Source: an uncultured Campylobacter sp.
GTDB lineage: Bacteria > Campylobacterota > Campylobacteria > Campylobacterales > Campylobacteraceae
DNA: 64,000 nucleotides
Reading direction: 5' to 3'
Assembly (NCBI RefSeq): GCF_938030145.1
Contig: NZ_CALHGM010000040.1
Coordinates: forward strand, 85,457 to 149,456
Part shown: positions 1-8,532 of the stretch, one piece after another
Position numbering within the stretch: position 1 is the stretch's first letter
Layout: every line of letters starts with the position of its first letter
Notes under the pieces: generated by a model
Told to the model about the DNA's origin: nothing
Seen by the model: only the letters and a program-made list of their open reading frames with translations
The model's database searches: none
Translations under genes and position numbers: made by a program

Positions 1-357
1 CGCCATGCTCGTGCGAACGTAAATTTTAAAATTCTGCGCCGCTTGCAAAGGCTAAATTAAAAGCCGCGACGCAAAACGTAAATTTAAACCGCAGCGCAAA
101 TTTAGCCGCAAGGACCTGCGCAAACCGACTAAATTTAAAATTTCGCGGCGCAGCTTTTATCGCCAAGCTAGGTTGGCGCCTCCTCTTGCCGCTTTTAAAA
201 TTTTAAATTTACCTGCACATTTTGTTTCCCAGCTCATCCATAAGCGCGGCTATGTCATCATCAATCGCACCTTGCCGCTGCTGCTCGTTGAAATTTTATA
301 CGCCGCTTTAAATTTTACAAGCCGTAAATTTAAAGCGGCACGATATCCAAAACCGTA
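1..357. other. Intergenic, no supported gene
   Basis: This stretch is rich in AT words such as AAATTTTAAAATT and ends at the stop of the protease gene. The minus strand holds a short open stretch (209-295) with a coding look but a stop just upstream and no start codon. I see no gene I can support. Confidence 0.5.
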
Positions 358-1389
358 CTAGATATAATAGATGCTGTTTTTGATATTTTTGCCGTCGATC
401 TCGTTTTTGCGCCACGAGCTCTCGTCGTTTAGCACGATCCAGCGCTTCTCCTCCTCGCGGTAAAACCAGTCCTTGTCAATCTGATAATAAATCTGGCATC
501 CCAAAATTTCGATGATATTGGCGATGTTATTGTCGTGGTAGTTGTTCTCGTCGAAGTCGGTGAAAGTGCGCTGCCCCATCTCGGCGTAGAGCTCGTTTAA
601 AATTTGAAGCATCTCGCTTAGGCGTGTATCCATCTTCTCGACCTGAAGCCCAAGCTCGTTAGCTTCTCTGAATAAGATCGGATAGTCGTGCGACGGATAG
701 CCGCTGTTTAGCTTGTCGCTGATAAAGGCGATCTTTTGCTCATCTTCGAAGTGATAGCGCAGAATTTCGCGGCAAATTTTAAGCGACAGGCTGCTTGCGC
801 GATCTACGGCGCCGAAAACGAGCGGATGGATATATTTGTAAAGCTCCTTGTACGGGTTCTCATCGTTCGGGCGCTCGTTGTTTTTCCAAAGCTTCACCAC
901 GCGGCTTAGCTCGTCCATCGAGACATTGGCTTGGTCGTTGGTGTTCGTAACCGGCGAAAGCTCGTGTCGCAGCGAAGTATCGACCGACGTGAGGTATCCT
1001 AGCGGTCCCATTAAAATTTTATTCGCCCCAAGCGCCATCATTGTAGCCGCCGAAGCGCAGTTTGCAGGCACGAGCGCGATCAGCTCGTCGCAGTGGTTGC
1101 GCAAAATCGAGACGATCTTAAGCGATGCGATGCCGCTGCCGCCGTCGCTTTTGATGTAAAGATAGAGCTTTTCGAAATGCTTGCCCTTGAGGTGGTCGTT
1201 GATACTGATCGCGTCGTTACCGCAGACGCTGCCCGCGCCCGAGTTAAAATAGGTAAGCAGCGGCGCGCCCAGATATTTCTCGATATTGGTGATCACCTCT
1301 TGCGTTTGCTTCATCAAGATCGGCGGTTGCTTCGCCGCCTTTTTAGCGCCCTGCTTCTGCTGCTCCTCGTCTTTGGATAGAAATCCCAT
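358..1389 (-). CDS. Serine dehydrogenase (SDH/ClpP-class) family serine protease
   Basis: This 343-residue protein resembles the SDH_sah group of ClpP/crotonase-fold serine proteases, related to SppA. A polar lysine-rich head (residues 1-25) precedes the fold. The stretch SDGGSGIAS (81-89) resembles the oxyanion-hole region, and CASAATMMALGA (111-122) carries the likely nucleophile Ser113, in the usual small-residue context of membrane-associated ClpP-class enzymes. The remaining 200 residues are helical and charged. No signal peptide is visible, so the protein is probably cytoplasmic or peripheral. It stands alone, with a 418-bp gap separating it from the DnaJ-like gene. The family call is firm from motifs; the substrate is unknown. 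Confidence 0.75.
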   Translation of the reverse strand: MGFLSKDEEQQKQGAKKAAKQPPILMKQTQEVITNIEKYLGAPLLTYFNSGAGSVCGNDAISINDHLKGKHFEKLYLYIKSDGGSGIASLKIVSILRNHCDELIALVPANCASAATMMALGANKILMGPLGYLTSVDTSLRHELSPVTNTNDQANVSMDELSRVVKLWKNNERPNDENPYKELYKYIHPLVFGAVDRASSLSLKICREILRYHFEDEQKIAFISDKLNSGYPSHDYPILFREANELGLQVEKMDTRLSEMLQILNELYAEMGQRTFTDFDENNYHDNNIANIIEILGCQIYYQIDKDWFYREEEKRWIVLNDESSWRKNEIDGKNIKNSIYYI

Positions 1390-1807
1390 GTTTTTCCTTT
1401 CGTGTTGGTTTGGTTTTAAAATTTTATTTCATAAATAACAATCAGCCTTAACGCTATTACATATTAAAATTTCAACATTCGCGCATACTACTTGCCGCCT
1501 TTATCTTGCACTTAAAATTCTCGTACCGCATGCTAGACTGCCTGCACGATGTGCATCAAGGCTGTATTAAGCGCCCTGCAGGTCTTACGAGCTTGGAATT
1601 TTAAAATTTAGATACAAATTTAACTGTGCCGCACGCTTTGACATTTCACTGCCGCGCCGCATCCAATCTCTCGCGACCTGAAATTTTCGCACGCCGCGTA
1701 TCTTGCGATATCGCGCCTTAAAATTCCTTCGCCACACCTTGTCGCCGTATCACGATCCACCTTAAAATTTCAAGGCGTTTTGCGCCCTCAAATTTTAAAA
1801 TTTCGCC
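1390..1807. other. Intergenic, no gene seen
   Basis: This 418-bp gap lies between two minus-strand genes. It contains many TTAAAATTT-type words separated by GC-richer spacers of irregular length. I see no open frame with a ribosome-binding site. It probably holds the promoter of the protease gene at its left end, but no convincing -10 box was identified. Confidence 0.4.
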
Positions 1808-2818
1808 TTACTTCTCGCCGAAGCGCTCCTTTAAAATTTTATACGCCTCGTTGATCTCCTGAAGCTTCTTCGTGCCCTCCTGGATGATCTCCTCGTCCGC
1901 GCCCTTGCCCATCAGGATGTCGGGGTGGTATTTTTTAACGAGTTCGCGATATTTTTTCTTGATCTCGCTAAACGTAGCGTCCTTGGAGAGCCCCAAAATT
2001 TCATACGGATCTCTTTTGCTTTTGGCGGAGCCTTGCGAGCTGCCCGAATAGCCGCCGCCATATCCACTCGAATACCCGCCGTATGAGCCGCTAGAACTTT
2101 GCGAGCCTCCGTAGCCCGAACCCGTCGTGCCGCCATAACCGTAGCCCGTACCGCCGCCGTAACTGCTGCTTCCGTAGCCGCCGCCGTAACTACTGCTTCC
2201 GTAGCCGCCCGTGCTTCTGCCGCCGTATTTGTCCCAATACCCGCCGCTTCTTGTGCTATAGCCGTCGTATTCGTCGTAAGCCGTATCGCTTTGCGCGCCG
2301 CCGTTTTCGTAATAGGTTCCGTAAAAACTGCGCTCAAAGGTCGCGAATATCTGGCTTTGAATATGCTCCGCAATGCCCAATCCGTCGCAAATCTGCGAGA
2401 TTGTGCGCCGCTCTGCCGCGCTAAAACCGCGATCGACGTAGGCTAAATTTAAAAAGAAATAGATTAGCCCCGTTTTGCGGCTCGGGCTCGGGCGGTAGGT
2501 TTGATTATATTTTTCGGCGAGCTCGCGCACGTTTGCGAGGCTTTCTTTCTCGAGCTTATAAACTAGCTTCAGCGCCTCGCGTTCGCGTTCGCCGGCGCCC
2601 ATTTGGCGCACCAAATCATCTAAAATTTCGCTTATCATCGCGGCTTCGGACTCGCTTACGTGCCCGTCGCTTTTGGCGACCTTGGCTAGAAGCGCTACTA
2701 AAATTTTAGCCTCTCCTAGCTGCATTTGCGCCTTGCCGCGATAGCCGGAGTTGCCGAGAGCCCCACCGATCTGCGCGAAAATATACAGCGCGATTAAAAG
2801 AAATATGATGCTAAGCAC
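1808..2818 (-). CDS. TerB-like and DnaJ domain membrane protein (DjlA-like)
   Basis: The 336-residue protein starts with a membrane segment (about residues 1-18). A TerB/tellurite-resistance-type helical domain follows (about 30-165, with LVALLAKVAKSDGHVSESEA-like acidic turns). Next comes a long Gly/Ser/Tyr-rich linker (about 175-268) and a C-terminal J-domain (about 270-336) with the HPD motif in KKYHPD. The order TM-TerB-linker-J matches DjlA-type co-chaperones that stimulate DnaK at the membrane. The linker is made of repeated SSYGGGYG-like units. The gene begins only 3 bp after the end of purL, so the two may be cotranscribed. Function beyond co-chaperone activity is inferred. Confidence 0.82.
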   Translation of the reverse strand: MLSIIFLLIALYIFAQIGGALGNSGYRGKAQMQLGEAKILVALLAKVAKSDGHVSESEAAMISEILDDLVRQMGAGEREREALKLVYKLEKESLANVRELAEKYNQTYRPSPSRKTGLIYFFLNLAYVDRGFSAAERRTISQICDGLGIAEHIQSQIFATFERSFYGTYYENGGAQSDTAYDEYDGYSTRSGGYWDKYGGRSTGGYGSSSYGGGYGSSSYGGGTGYGYGGTTGSGYGGSQSSSGSYGGYSSGYGGGYSGSSQGSAKSKRDPYEILGLSKDATFSEIKKKYRELVKKYHPDILMGKGADEEIIQEGTKKLQEINEAYKILKERFGEK

Positions 2819-2821
2819 GCG

Positions 2822-5017
2822 CTAGTCTTCGCTCTTTACGATCTTAGCAAACTCGCCGAAGTAAATTTCTTTTAGCACCTTTAGATTTTTACGGACGGAA
2901 TTTATGCGAAAAACTTCGCCGCCGCTGGTGCCTAGACGCATCAAGCTTAGCCCGTATTTTGCGGCCAGCTCTTTAAATTTCGCCTCGTCGCGTACGCCGA
3001 AAATCGCGCGCGAAAAGCTCTCGTCGAAAATATCTCTGCCGTCGTCGCAGCTCATCTCAAACTCGCCGCCGATACCACCTACGCACGCCATCTTCGCTAG
3101 CGTGATCGCCACGCCGCCGATTCCTACGGAGTTTGCAAACTCCAAAACCCCGCTCCTGCCCGCCTCGATCGCGAAGTCCCACAGAGCGCGCTCTGCTTTT
3201 AAATTTAGCTCCGGCAGGCTGCCTGCGACGCGATTTTCCATCGCTTTCATATAAAGCGAGCCCGCAAAAACGCCCTTCGTATCACCCGCCAGATAGACGC
3301 TCACACCGCTAGCGCAAAAATCGCTAGGGATGATCTCGCTCTCGTTTGTGCCCACGCACACGATCGCGGGAGTGGGCTGGATGCTAACGCCGCCCGTTTC
3401 GTTATAAAGGCTTACGTTGCCGCTTACGACGGGAGTATTTAGCGCGGCACAAGCTTGCTTGATCCCCTCGCAGCCCTGCGCGAACTGCCACATAACCTCT
3501 GGATTTTGTGGATTGCCGTAGTTTAGGCAGTCAGTGATGGCTAGAGGCGTCGCGCCGCTCATAGCGACCTTTCGCCCCGCCGACGCTACCGCGAGCGCCG
3601 CGCCTATGCGCGGATGGACGTAATTCATCCGCGTGTTGCAATCCGCAGCCATCGCAAGCTTGACGCCGTTTTGCTTAACTCGCATCACCGCAGCGCCCAG
3701 CATACCGGGACGCTTGGCGGAATTTAACCCTACGTTGGCGTCGTATTGATCGTAGATGTAGGATTTATTTAGCACTTCGGGGTCCTCAAAAATTTTATCA
3801 AACGCCGCGTCCAGCTCGCGCTCGCTCGCGCCGCAGCCGCATAAATTTTGCCGCGCGATCTGCGCCATATATGCAGGCTCTTTTATCGGGCGATCCAGCA
3901 CGGGAGCCGCCTCGCTAAGCGGCTCGATCGGGATGACGCCTGCTAGCTCGCCGTGCCAAAAAAGCTCCATCTTGCCGCTATCCGTCACCTCACCGATGAC
4001 GGCGGCATCAAGATCCCACTTAGCAAAAATTTCTTTGATTTTCTCCTCGCAGCCCTTTTTGGCGCAGATCAGCATGCGTTCCTGGCTCTCGCTTAGCATC
4101 AGCTCATACGGGCTCATCCCCTCCTCGCGCATCGGTACGCGGTCTAAATTTAATCTCATGCCGCTGCCGCTGCGCCCCGCCATCTCAAAGCTACTTGAAG
4201 TAAGCCCCGCCGCGCCCATATCCTGGATACCAACGACGTAGTTTGTCTTAAAAAGCTCCAAGCACGCCTCCATCAGCAGCTTTTCGGCGAACGGATCGCC
4301 CACCTGCACCGTCGGGCGCAGAGATTTGTTCGCGTCGTTAAAGCTATCGCTCGCCATCACGGCTCCGCCGAGCCCGTCGCGCCCGGTCTTAGAGCCCACG
4401 TAGATTACGCTATTGCCCACGCCTTCGGCCCTGCCGTAGAAAATTTCATCCTTTTTAACGATACCTAGAGCAAAGGCATTAACCAAAATATTGCCGTCAA
4501 AGCTCTTATCAAAGCTCGTCTCGCCGCCGATAGTAGGGATGCCCATGCAGTTGCCGTAGTGCGCAATGCCGGCAACCGCTCCTTTTAGCAGATAGCGCTG
4601 CTTGCGCGCATTCTCGCTTCTTCCTCGCACCTCGCCGAAGCGAAGCGAGTTCATATTGGCCTCGACGCGCGCGCCCATCGTAAATATATCGCGCAGTATC
4701 CCGCCTACGCCGGTCGCAGCCCCTTGAAACGGCTCTATGAAGCTAGGGTGGTTGTGGCTTTCCATCTTAAAAACCGCCGCCATGCCGCCGCCGATATCGA
4801 TGACGCCTGCGTTTTCGCCGGGCCCCTGGATAACCCAAGGCGCCTTGGTCGGGAAGCCGCTTAAATATTTTTTGCTCGATTTGTAGCTACAGTGCTCGCT
4901 CCACATCGCGCTAAAAATCCCAAGCTCGAGCAGATTCGGCTCGCGACCTAAAATTTTTAAAATTTTTTCATATTCTTCGTCTGAAATTTTATGTGCCGCT
5001 ATCGTTTTTTTATCCAT
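2822..5017 (-). CDS. purL: Phosphoribosylformylglycinamidine synthase subunit PurL
   Basis: PurL is the ATP-dependent synthetase subunit converting FGAR to FGAM in de novo purine synthesis, normally acting with PurQ and PurS. The 731-residue protein has the family signatures MESHNHPSFIEPFQGAATGVGG and IQDMGAAGLTSSSFEMA, and repeated AIRS-type domains. I start it at MDKKTIAAHK because that ATG has AAGGGC about 9 nt upstream; an upstream in-frame TTG at 5053 would add 12 residues but has no clear ribosome-binding site. No purQ or purS lies beside it here. The length is normal for the short, two-subunit form of the enzyme. Confidence 0.97.
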   Translation of the reverse strand: MDKKTIAAHKISDEEYEKILKILGREPNLLELGIFSAMWSEHCSYKSSKKYLSGFPTKAPWVIQGPGENAGVIDIGGGMAAVFKMESHNHPSFIEPFQGAATGVGGILRDIFTMGARVEANMNSLRFGEVRGRSENARKQRYLLKGAVAGIAHYGNCMGIPTIGGETSFDKSFDGNILVNAFALGIVKKDEIFYGRAEGVGNSVIYVGSKTGRDGLGGAVMASDSFNDANKSLRPTVQVGDPFAEKLLMEACLELFKTNYVVGIQDMGAAGLTSSSFEMAGRSGSGMRLNLDRVPMREEGMSPYELMLSESQERMLICAKKGCEEKIKEIFAKWDLDAAVIGEVTDSGKMELFWHGELAGVIPIEPLSEAAPVLDRPIKEPAYMAQIARQNLCGCGASERELDAAFDKIFEDPEVLNKSYIYDQYDANVGLNSAKRPGMLGAAVMRVKQNGVKLAMAADCNTRMNYVHPRIGAALAVASAGRKVAMSGATPLAITDCLNYGNPQNPEVMWQFAQGCEGIKQACAALNTPVVSGNVSLYNETGGVSIQPTPAIVCVGTNESEIIPSDFCASGVSVYLAGDTKGVFAGSLYMKAMENRVAGSLPELNLKAERALWDFAIEAGRSGVLEFANSVGIGGVAITLAKMACVGGIGGEFEMSCDDGRDIFDESFSRAIFGVRDEAKFKELAAKYGLSLMRLGTSGGEVFRINSVRKNLKVLKEIYFGEFAKIVKSED

Positions 5018-5081
5018 TTTTTCGCCCTTTTCGCCGTTAAATTTAGGTCGCAATAATAACTAAAATTTTCTATCATTTCGA

Positions 5082-5837
5082 TTAATTTTCGCCCTTTTTA
5101 AGATACTTCTCGTAAAGTTTCGCCTCTTTTAAAAACGCGTAAAATGCGTTAATATTTGCCGTGATAAATCCTTTGCGCCCGTCAAAAAGCGATCTGCGCA
5201 AAATGTACGATTTAAAAAACGCAAACGGATAGATCAGCAAAAGCTTCGCAAGGCTCGGCTTCTTGCCCTTCTCAAAATCCCCCTGCGCGCGCAGCGTAGA
5301 GTAGTTGTTATTTTTCATAACGAGCTCTGCAATCGGCTTTTCGCTAAAGTGATTAATGCAAAATTTGCTCTTTTTCACCGCGCCTTTTATGATCGAAATT
5401 TGCGCGTGCACCCCCATATTTTTATACTCGCCGCACTCCTTACGAAAGAAGCGGATGTGAGTATTTTTGCGCACGAGATCCGAGCACTTGCGCCCTAGCG
5501 AGTATTCGTGAAATTTAATATCCAGCGCCGAGTAATCGCTCTGGCTCATAAACTCCTCTATCTCGCCCTTTAGCTCAGGACTTACCTCCTCGTCGCCGTC
5601 GAGATTTAGCACCCATTCGTTGCTGCAGAGCGAAAATGCGTAGTTTTTCTGCACCCCCTCGCCCTGCCAATCGTGATGGTAAATTTTATCGGTAAATTTA
5701 CGCGCGATTTGCAGCGTGGCATCGGTGCTGCCGCTATCGACGATTATGATCTCGGCGAAATCCGCCACGCTACGCAGCATACGCTCGATGTGGCGCTCCT
5801 CATTCATCACTATCGCATAAACGGATGCTTTAATCAT
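5082..5837 (-). CDS. Family 2 glycosyltransferase (WaaE/LpsA-type)
   Basis: This is a 251-residue GT-A fold enzyme that probably adds a hexose to the lipooligosaccharide inner core. The nucleotide-binding start is ASVYAIVMNEERHIERML, followed by IIIVDSGSTDAT and the metal-binding LDGDEE (DxD type). The pattern is close to WaaE/KdtX glucosyltransferases. The chosen ATG overlaps the stop of the upstream deacetylase by 4 bp (ATGA) and has AAGGAA about 8 nt before it; a longer reading from 5870 lacks this support. It is the last gene of the minus-strand glycan locus. The sugar donor and acceptor cannot be read from sequence. Confidence 0.85.
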   Translation of the reverse strand: MIKASVYAIVMNEERHIERMLRSVADFAEIIIVDSGSTDATLQIARKFTDKIYHHDWQGEGVQKNYAFSLCSNEWVLNLDGDEEVSPELKGEIEEFMSQSDYSALDIKFHEYSLGRKCSDLVRKNTHIRFFRKECGEYKNMGVHAQISIIKGAVKKSKFCINHFSEKPIAELVMKNNNYSTLRAQGDFEKGKKPSLAKLLLIYPFAFFKSYILRRSLFDGRKGFITANINAFYAFLKEAKLYEKYLKKGEN

Positions 5838-6625
5838 AGTTTGTTCCTTATCCTCGTAAATTTCAGCCAAAAATCAAAAAACCCCTCCGTGCCCAAAATG
5901 CCGATACGCTTTACGGCGTGTCTGTCGTCGCCCGCCTCGTAAAGTCCGCGCTTGACAACTACCGCGCCTTTGAAATTTGATCTGGCGATATTTAAAATTT
6001 CGTCGTTAAATTTACCGTACGGGTAGGCAAACACCTCGCAAGGCTGAGCGCAAATACTTGCTACGCGAGCCTTGGATGCGATGATCTCATCTACGGCGAG
6101 CTGCGGATCGCTCGCGTAGGTAAGGTCTAAATTTACGTGGTGCATCGTATGCGCGCCAAACTCCACCAGCCCGCTTGCTTGCATTTTTAAAATTTGCTCC
6201 TCGCTCAGCATCCGCGCGAGATGAGCGGTGTTGACACGCTCCCAGTCGTTTTGCACGGCATCCGGCACCAAAAATATACTCGCTTTAAAATCGTATTTTT
6301 TCAAAATTTCAAAGGCGCTAGTAAAATTATTTTCAAACCCGTCGTCGAATGTGATGCAAACAGCCTTTTTAGGCAGCCGCTCTAGCGCGATAAGCTCGCT
6401 AAGCTTAAAGCTTTTAAAGCTGTTTTTTGCAAGCCACGCGATCTGTCTTTCAAAATCAGCAGGTCTTAGCCGCCATTTGTCGAATTTATCGCCCTTGTGC
6501 TCCTCTATGCTATGATACATCAGCACCCGTGCCTTATGCCAGCTCTGCGGGATCCGCCACCAGTTATACCGCAGCGAAACGCCCGCTACGGCGGCAAAGA
6601 TCAGAAACATAAAAATATAGTTCAT
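5834..6625 (-). CDS. Membrane-anchored polysaccharide deacetylase (NodB/CE4)
   Basis: The 263-residue protein begins with a membrane anchor (about residues 2-18). A NodB homology domain follows, with motif 1 CITFDDGFENNF and a His pair in GAHTMHHVNL; these residues bind metal and catalyse de-N- or de-O-acetylation. RVLMYHSIEEHKGDKFDKWR precedes the domain and is shared with the second deacetylase of this locus. The gene is coupled to the ligase-like gene upstream and the GT2 downstream, each by an ATGA overlap. It probably trims acetyl groups from the cell-surface glycan made by this locus; the substrate is inferred. Confidence 0.85.
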   Translation of the reverse strand: MNYIFMFLIFAAVAGVSLRYNWWRIPQSWHKARVLMYHSIEEHKGDKFDKWRLRPADFERQIAWLAKNSFKSFKLSELIALERLPKKAVCITFDDGFENNFTSAFEILKKYDFKASIFLVPDAVQNDWERVNTAHLARMLSEEQILKMQASGLVEFGAHTMHHVNLDLTYASDPQLAVDEIIASKARVASICAQPCEVFAYPYGKFNDEILNIARSNFKGAVVVKRGLYEAGDDRHAVKRIGILGTEGFFDFWLKFTRIRNKL

Positions 6626-7866
6626 CTTGATTCTTTTACATCATTAACTTTTCTATCACTCGATGAATTTATATACTTATAATAGTTAGCGACAAGCGTA
6701 AATATGGTTATAGAAAATATCATAAAAAACGACCAACGGCTCTTAGAAATTACAAAAGTGGAATTTAAAAAGGAAAATGCATAAAAAACACTAAATGCAC
6801 CGATCAATATAAAAGTTCCTTTTCTATAAACATTATAAAGGATACTAAAAAATAGTGTAATGGCAAACCCAAATCCAACAATTCCTTGCTCTGCAAGTAT
6901 ATCCATCCAAGGGCTATGCGCATGTTCAACCATTTTATTTTGTTCCTTGTCTATTTCGTAACTTTCAAATTCCGGTTTATAGTAATCGAATTGTCTATAT
7001 TTAAAATTTTTAAAACCTACGCCTAATATAGGATTATCTTTGAACTCTTCTATAGCAGTTTTCCAAATAGCCACCCTAAGGTGCTTTTGATTCTCGAATG
7101 GATGTACTAAAGAAATCAACCTATCCTGTAATTTATCGCTATTAAAGGCTATAGAAATCACGCATGCACATAAAACAGCCAACACAATAAAAGCTGTTTT
7201 TCTATAAGGGCTAGTCCAAACTATTATAGGGATAAACACGGAAAGCAATAATAAAGGGCCCCTGGAGCCGCTTAGCGGAACAGCTATTAAAATTCCAAAA
7301 AGAGCCGAGCCGTATAGAATGTAATGAGATAAAGAGCGATCTTTCAAACTAAGCATAGCCCCAAACACTCCAACATAAAGAGGCAAGATAAAAGGGAAAA
7401 TTCTACTATTGCTAGAAAAAAATATATCGGTCGCCCTACCATCCAAAATCGGAACGCCAAAAATATTATAGCCTATAAGAAATTGTAGCAGTGCATTGAA
7501 TGCAACGAATAAAACAATATAAGTTTGAAATTTAAAAAATCTTTCTAATTTATCCTTGGAATCAAGATATGTCTTAATCGCCAAATATAAAAGCACCCAT
7601 AAGAATAAAACTCCTGCAGCACTAATAATACCATCTTTATGCGTTGCCCAAATTACACTAGACAGCATATATATACACCAAATAGACATAAATATAAAAA
7701 ATTTATCTTTAAACACGCAAAATAAGCGCTCCTTAAAAGTATGGAATAGAAATATAACTACTATTAAGGCGCTGAAGACATTATAAGACTTACCTACAAA
7801 AAGACTTAAAGACAATATATATAATAAATATCCCATAATCTTTTCATAGCCAAATTTTGATAACAT
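6622..7866 (-). CDS. O-antigen ligase / polymerase-like membrane protein (Wzy_C family)
   Basis: This 414-residue protein has about 11 predicted membrane segments and the large periplasmic loop typical of WaaL/Wzy proteins. The loop contains GVGFKNFKYRQF and HAHSPWMDILAEQGIVGFG, matching the conserved His-containing Wzy_C motif. WaaL joins a polymer or glycan to lipid A-core at the periplasmic face; a polymerase role cannot be excluded. AAGGAAA lies just before the start codon. Base composition is clearly more AT-rich than both flanks, which suggests transfer. The last four bases overlap the deacetylase start. Confidence 0.82.
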   Translation of the reverse strand: MLSKFGYEKIMGYLLYILSLSLFVGKSYNVFSALIVVIFLFHTFKERLFCVFKDKFFIFMSIWCIYMLSSVIWATHKDGIISAAGVLFLWVLLYLAIKTYLDSKDKLERFFKFQTYIVLFVAFNALLQFLIGYNIFGVPILDGRATDIFFSSNSRIFPFILPLYVGVFGAMLSLKDRSLSHYILYGSALFGILIAVPLSGSRGPLLLLSVFIPIIVWTSPYRKTAFIVLAVLCACVISIAFNSDKLQDRLISLVHPFENQKHLRVAIWKTAIEEFKDNPILGVGFKNFKYRQFDYYKPEFESYEIDKEQNKMVEHAHSPWMDILAEQGIVGFGFAITLFFSILYNVYRKGTFILIGAFSVFYAFSFLNSTFVISKSRWSFFMIFSITIFTLVANYYKYINSSSDRKVNDVKESR

Positions 7867-8080
7867 TTATTTTCCTTTCTTATATTTCATCTTATTATAT
7901 TATCAAAATCTTCTAAAAATTGAACTAGAAAATAGTGGCGTTTAACACTTATGATTTTACAATAAACATCAATGCTCATCCAAATTTAATAATAGCAGCA
8001 TAAAAAATTTAGCAATCCCATACCGCCTTTGCTTAAGCAATTAGCATCGAAAGTAAAAAGTTATAGCATGCTGTTTTTGA

Positions 8081-8170
8081 TTACGCCGCCGTATCGTCAG
8101 ACTGTGCACCCAAAAAGGCAGCAAAAACAAAGCTACAAATCACCACACAAACTACTATATAACCAACCAT
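8081..8170 (-). CDS. Small single-pass membrane protein, 29 aa
   Basis: A 29-residue open frame encodes a hydrophobic stretch (YIVVCVVICSFVFAAFLGA) followed by a short acidic tail ending in alanines. It is supported by a very strong ribosome-binding sequence, GGAGGG, about 6 nt before the ATG, and by its position 10 bp after the stop of the 77-residue membrane protein on the same strand. It is not similar to anything I recognise. It may be an accessory peptide of the neighbouring glycan-assembly membrane proteins, but that is a guess. Confidence 0.6.
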   Translation of the reverse strand: MVGYIVVCVVICSFVFAAFLGAQSDDTAA

Positions 8171-8180
8171 CTCTACCCTC

Positions 8181-8414
8181 CTACTTTTTTAACTCTCGTA
8201 TTTCTTTATACTTTTTTTCAATTTTCCTATTAACCAGCACTAGAGCAAAACACAAAGCAATCATTCCTAATCCGCTTAAAATCAAAATAAATACTTTTGC
8301 CGTTTCGTAGTTATTTAATAACCAACCGCCAAGCGAAATCATTAGCCCGACGATTATGCCCAACCAAAATCTAAGCGTCATCAATCTTTCTTTTGCTTCG
8401 TCTAATTTAGACAT
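8181..8414 (-). CDS. Small two-TM membrane protein of unknown function
   Basis: The 77-residue protein has a charged N-terminus, two membrane segments (about residues 16-32 and 41-61) separated by a short NNYETAK loop, and a lysine-rich C-terminal tail. AAAGGAT lies just before its ATG. It sits between a GT4 gene and the ligase-like gene in the glycan locus, in an AT-rich segment. I do not recognise the family. Its closeness to the 29-residue ORF suggests the two are made together. Confidence 0.7.
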   Translation of the reverse strand: MSKLDEAKERLMTLRFWLGIIVGLMISLGGWLLNNYETAKVFILILSGLGMIALCFALVLVNRKIEKKYKEIRELKK

Positions 8415-8532
8415 CTTTATCCTTTATTTCGGGATTATAACATTATTATCAAGCATTTACAAGACTAAATTTATGCCCGAAATACGCCAAACGAATAAAT
8501 ATATCATCCATTAATCGCTACTTTGCCTAAAT

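Noticed and set aside
209..295. A 28-codon coding-looking stretch on the minus strand
   Set aside because: It has a stop directly upstream and no start codon, and no ribosome-binding site. It could be the remnant of a gene end, but this cannot be supported.
173..361. 62-codon plus-strand frame at the window start
   Set aside because: It begins with TTG without a ribosome-binding site and has no motif.
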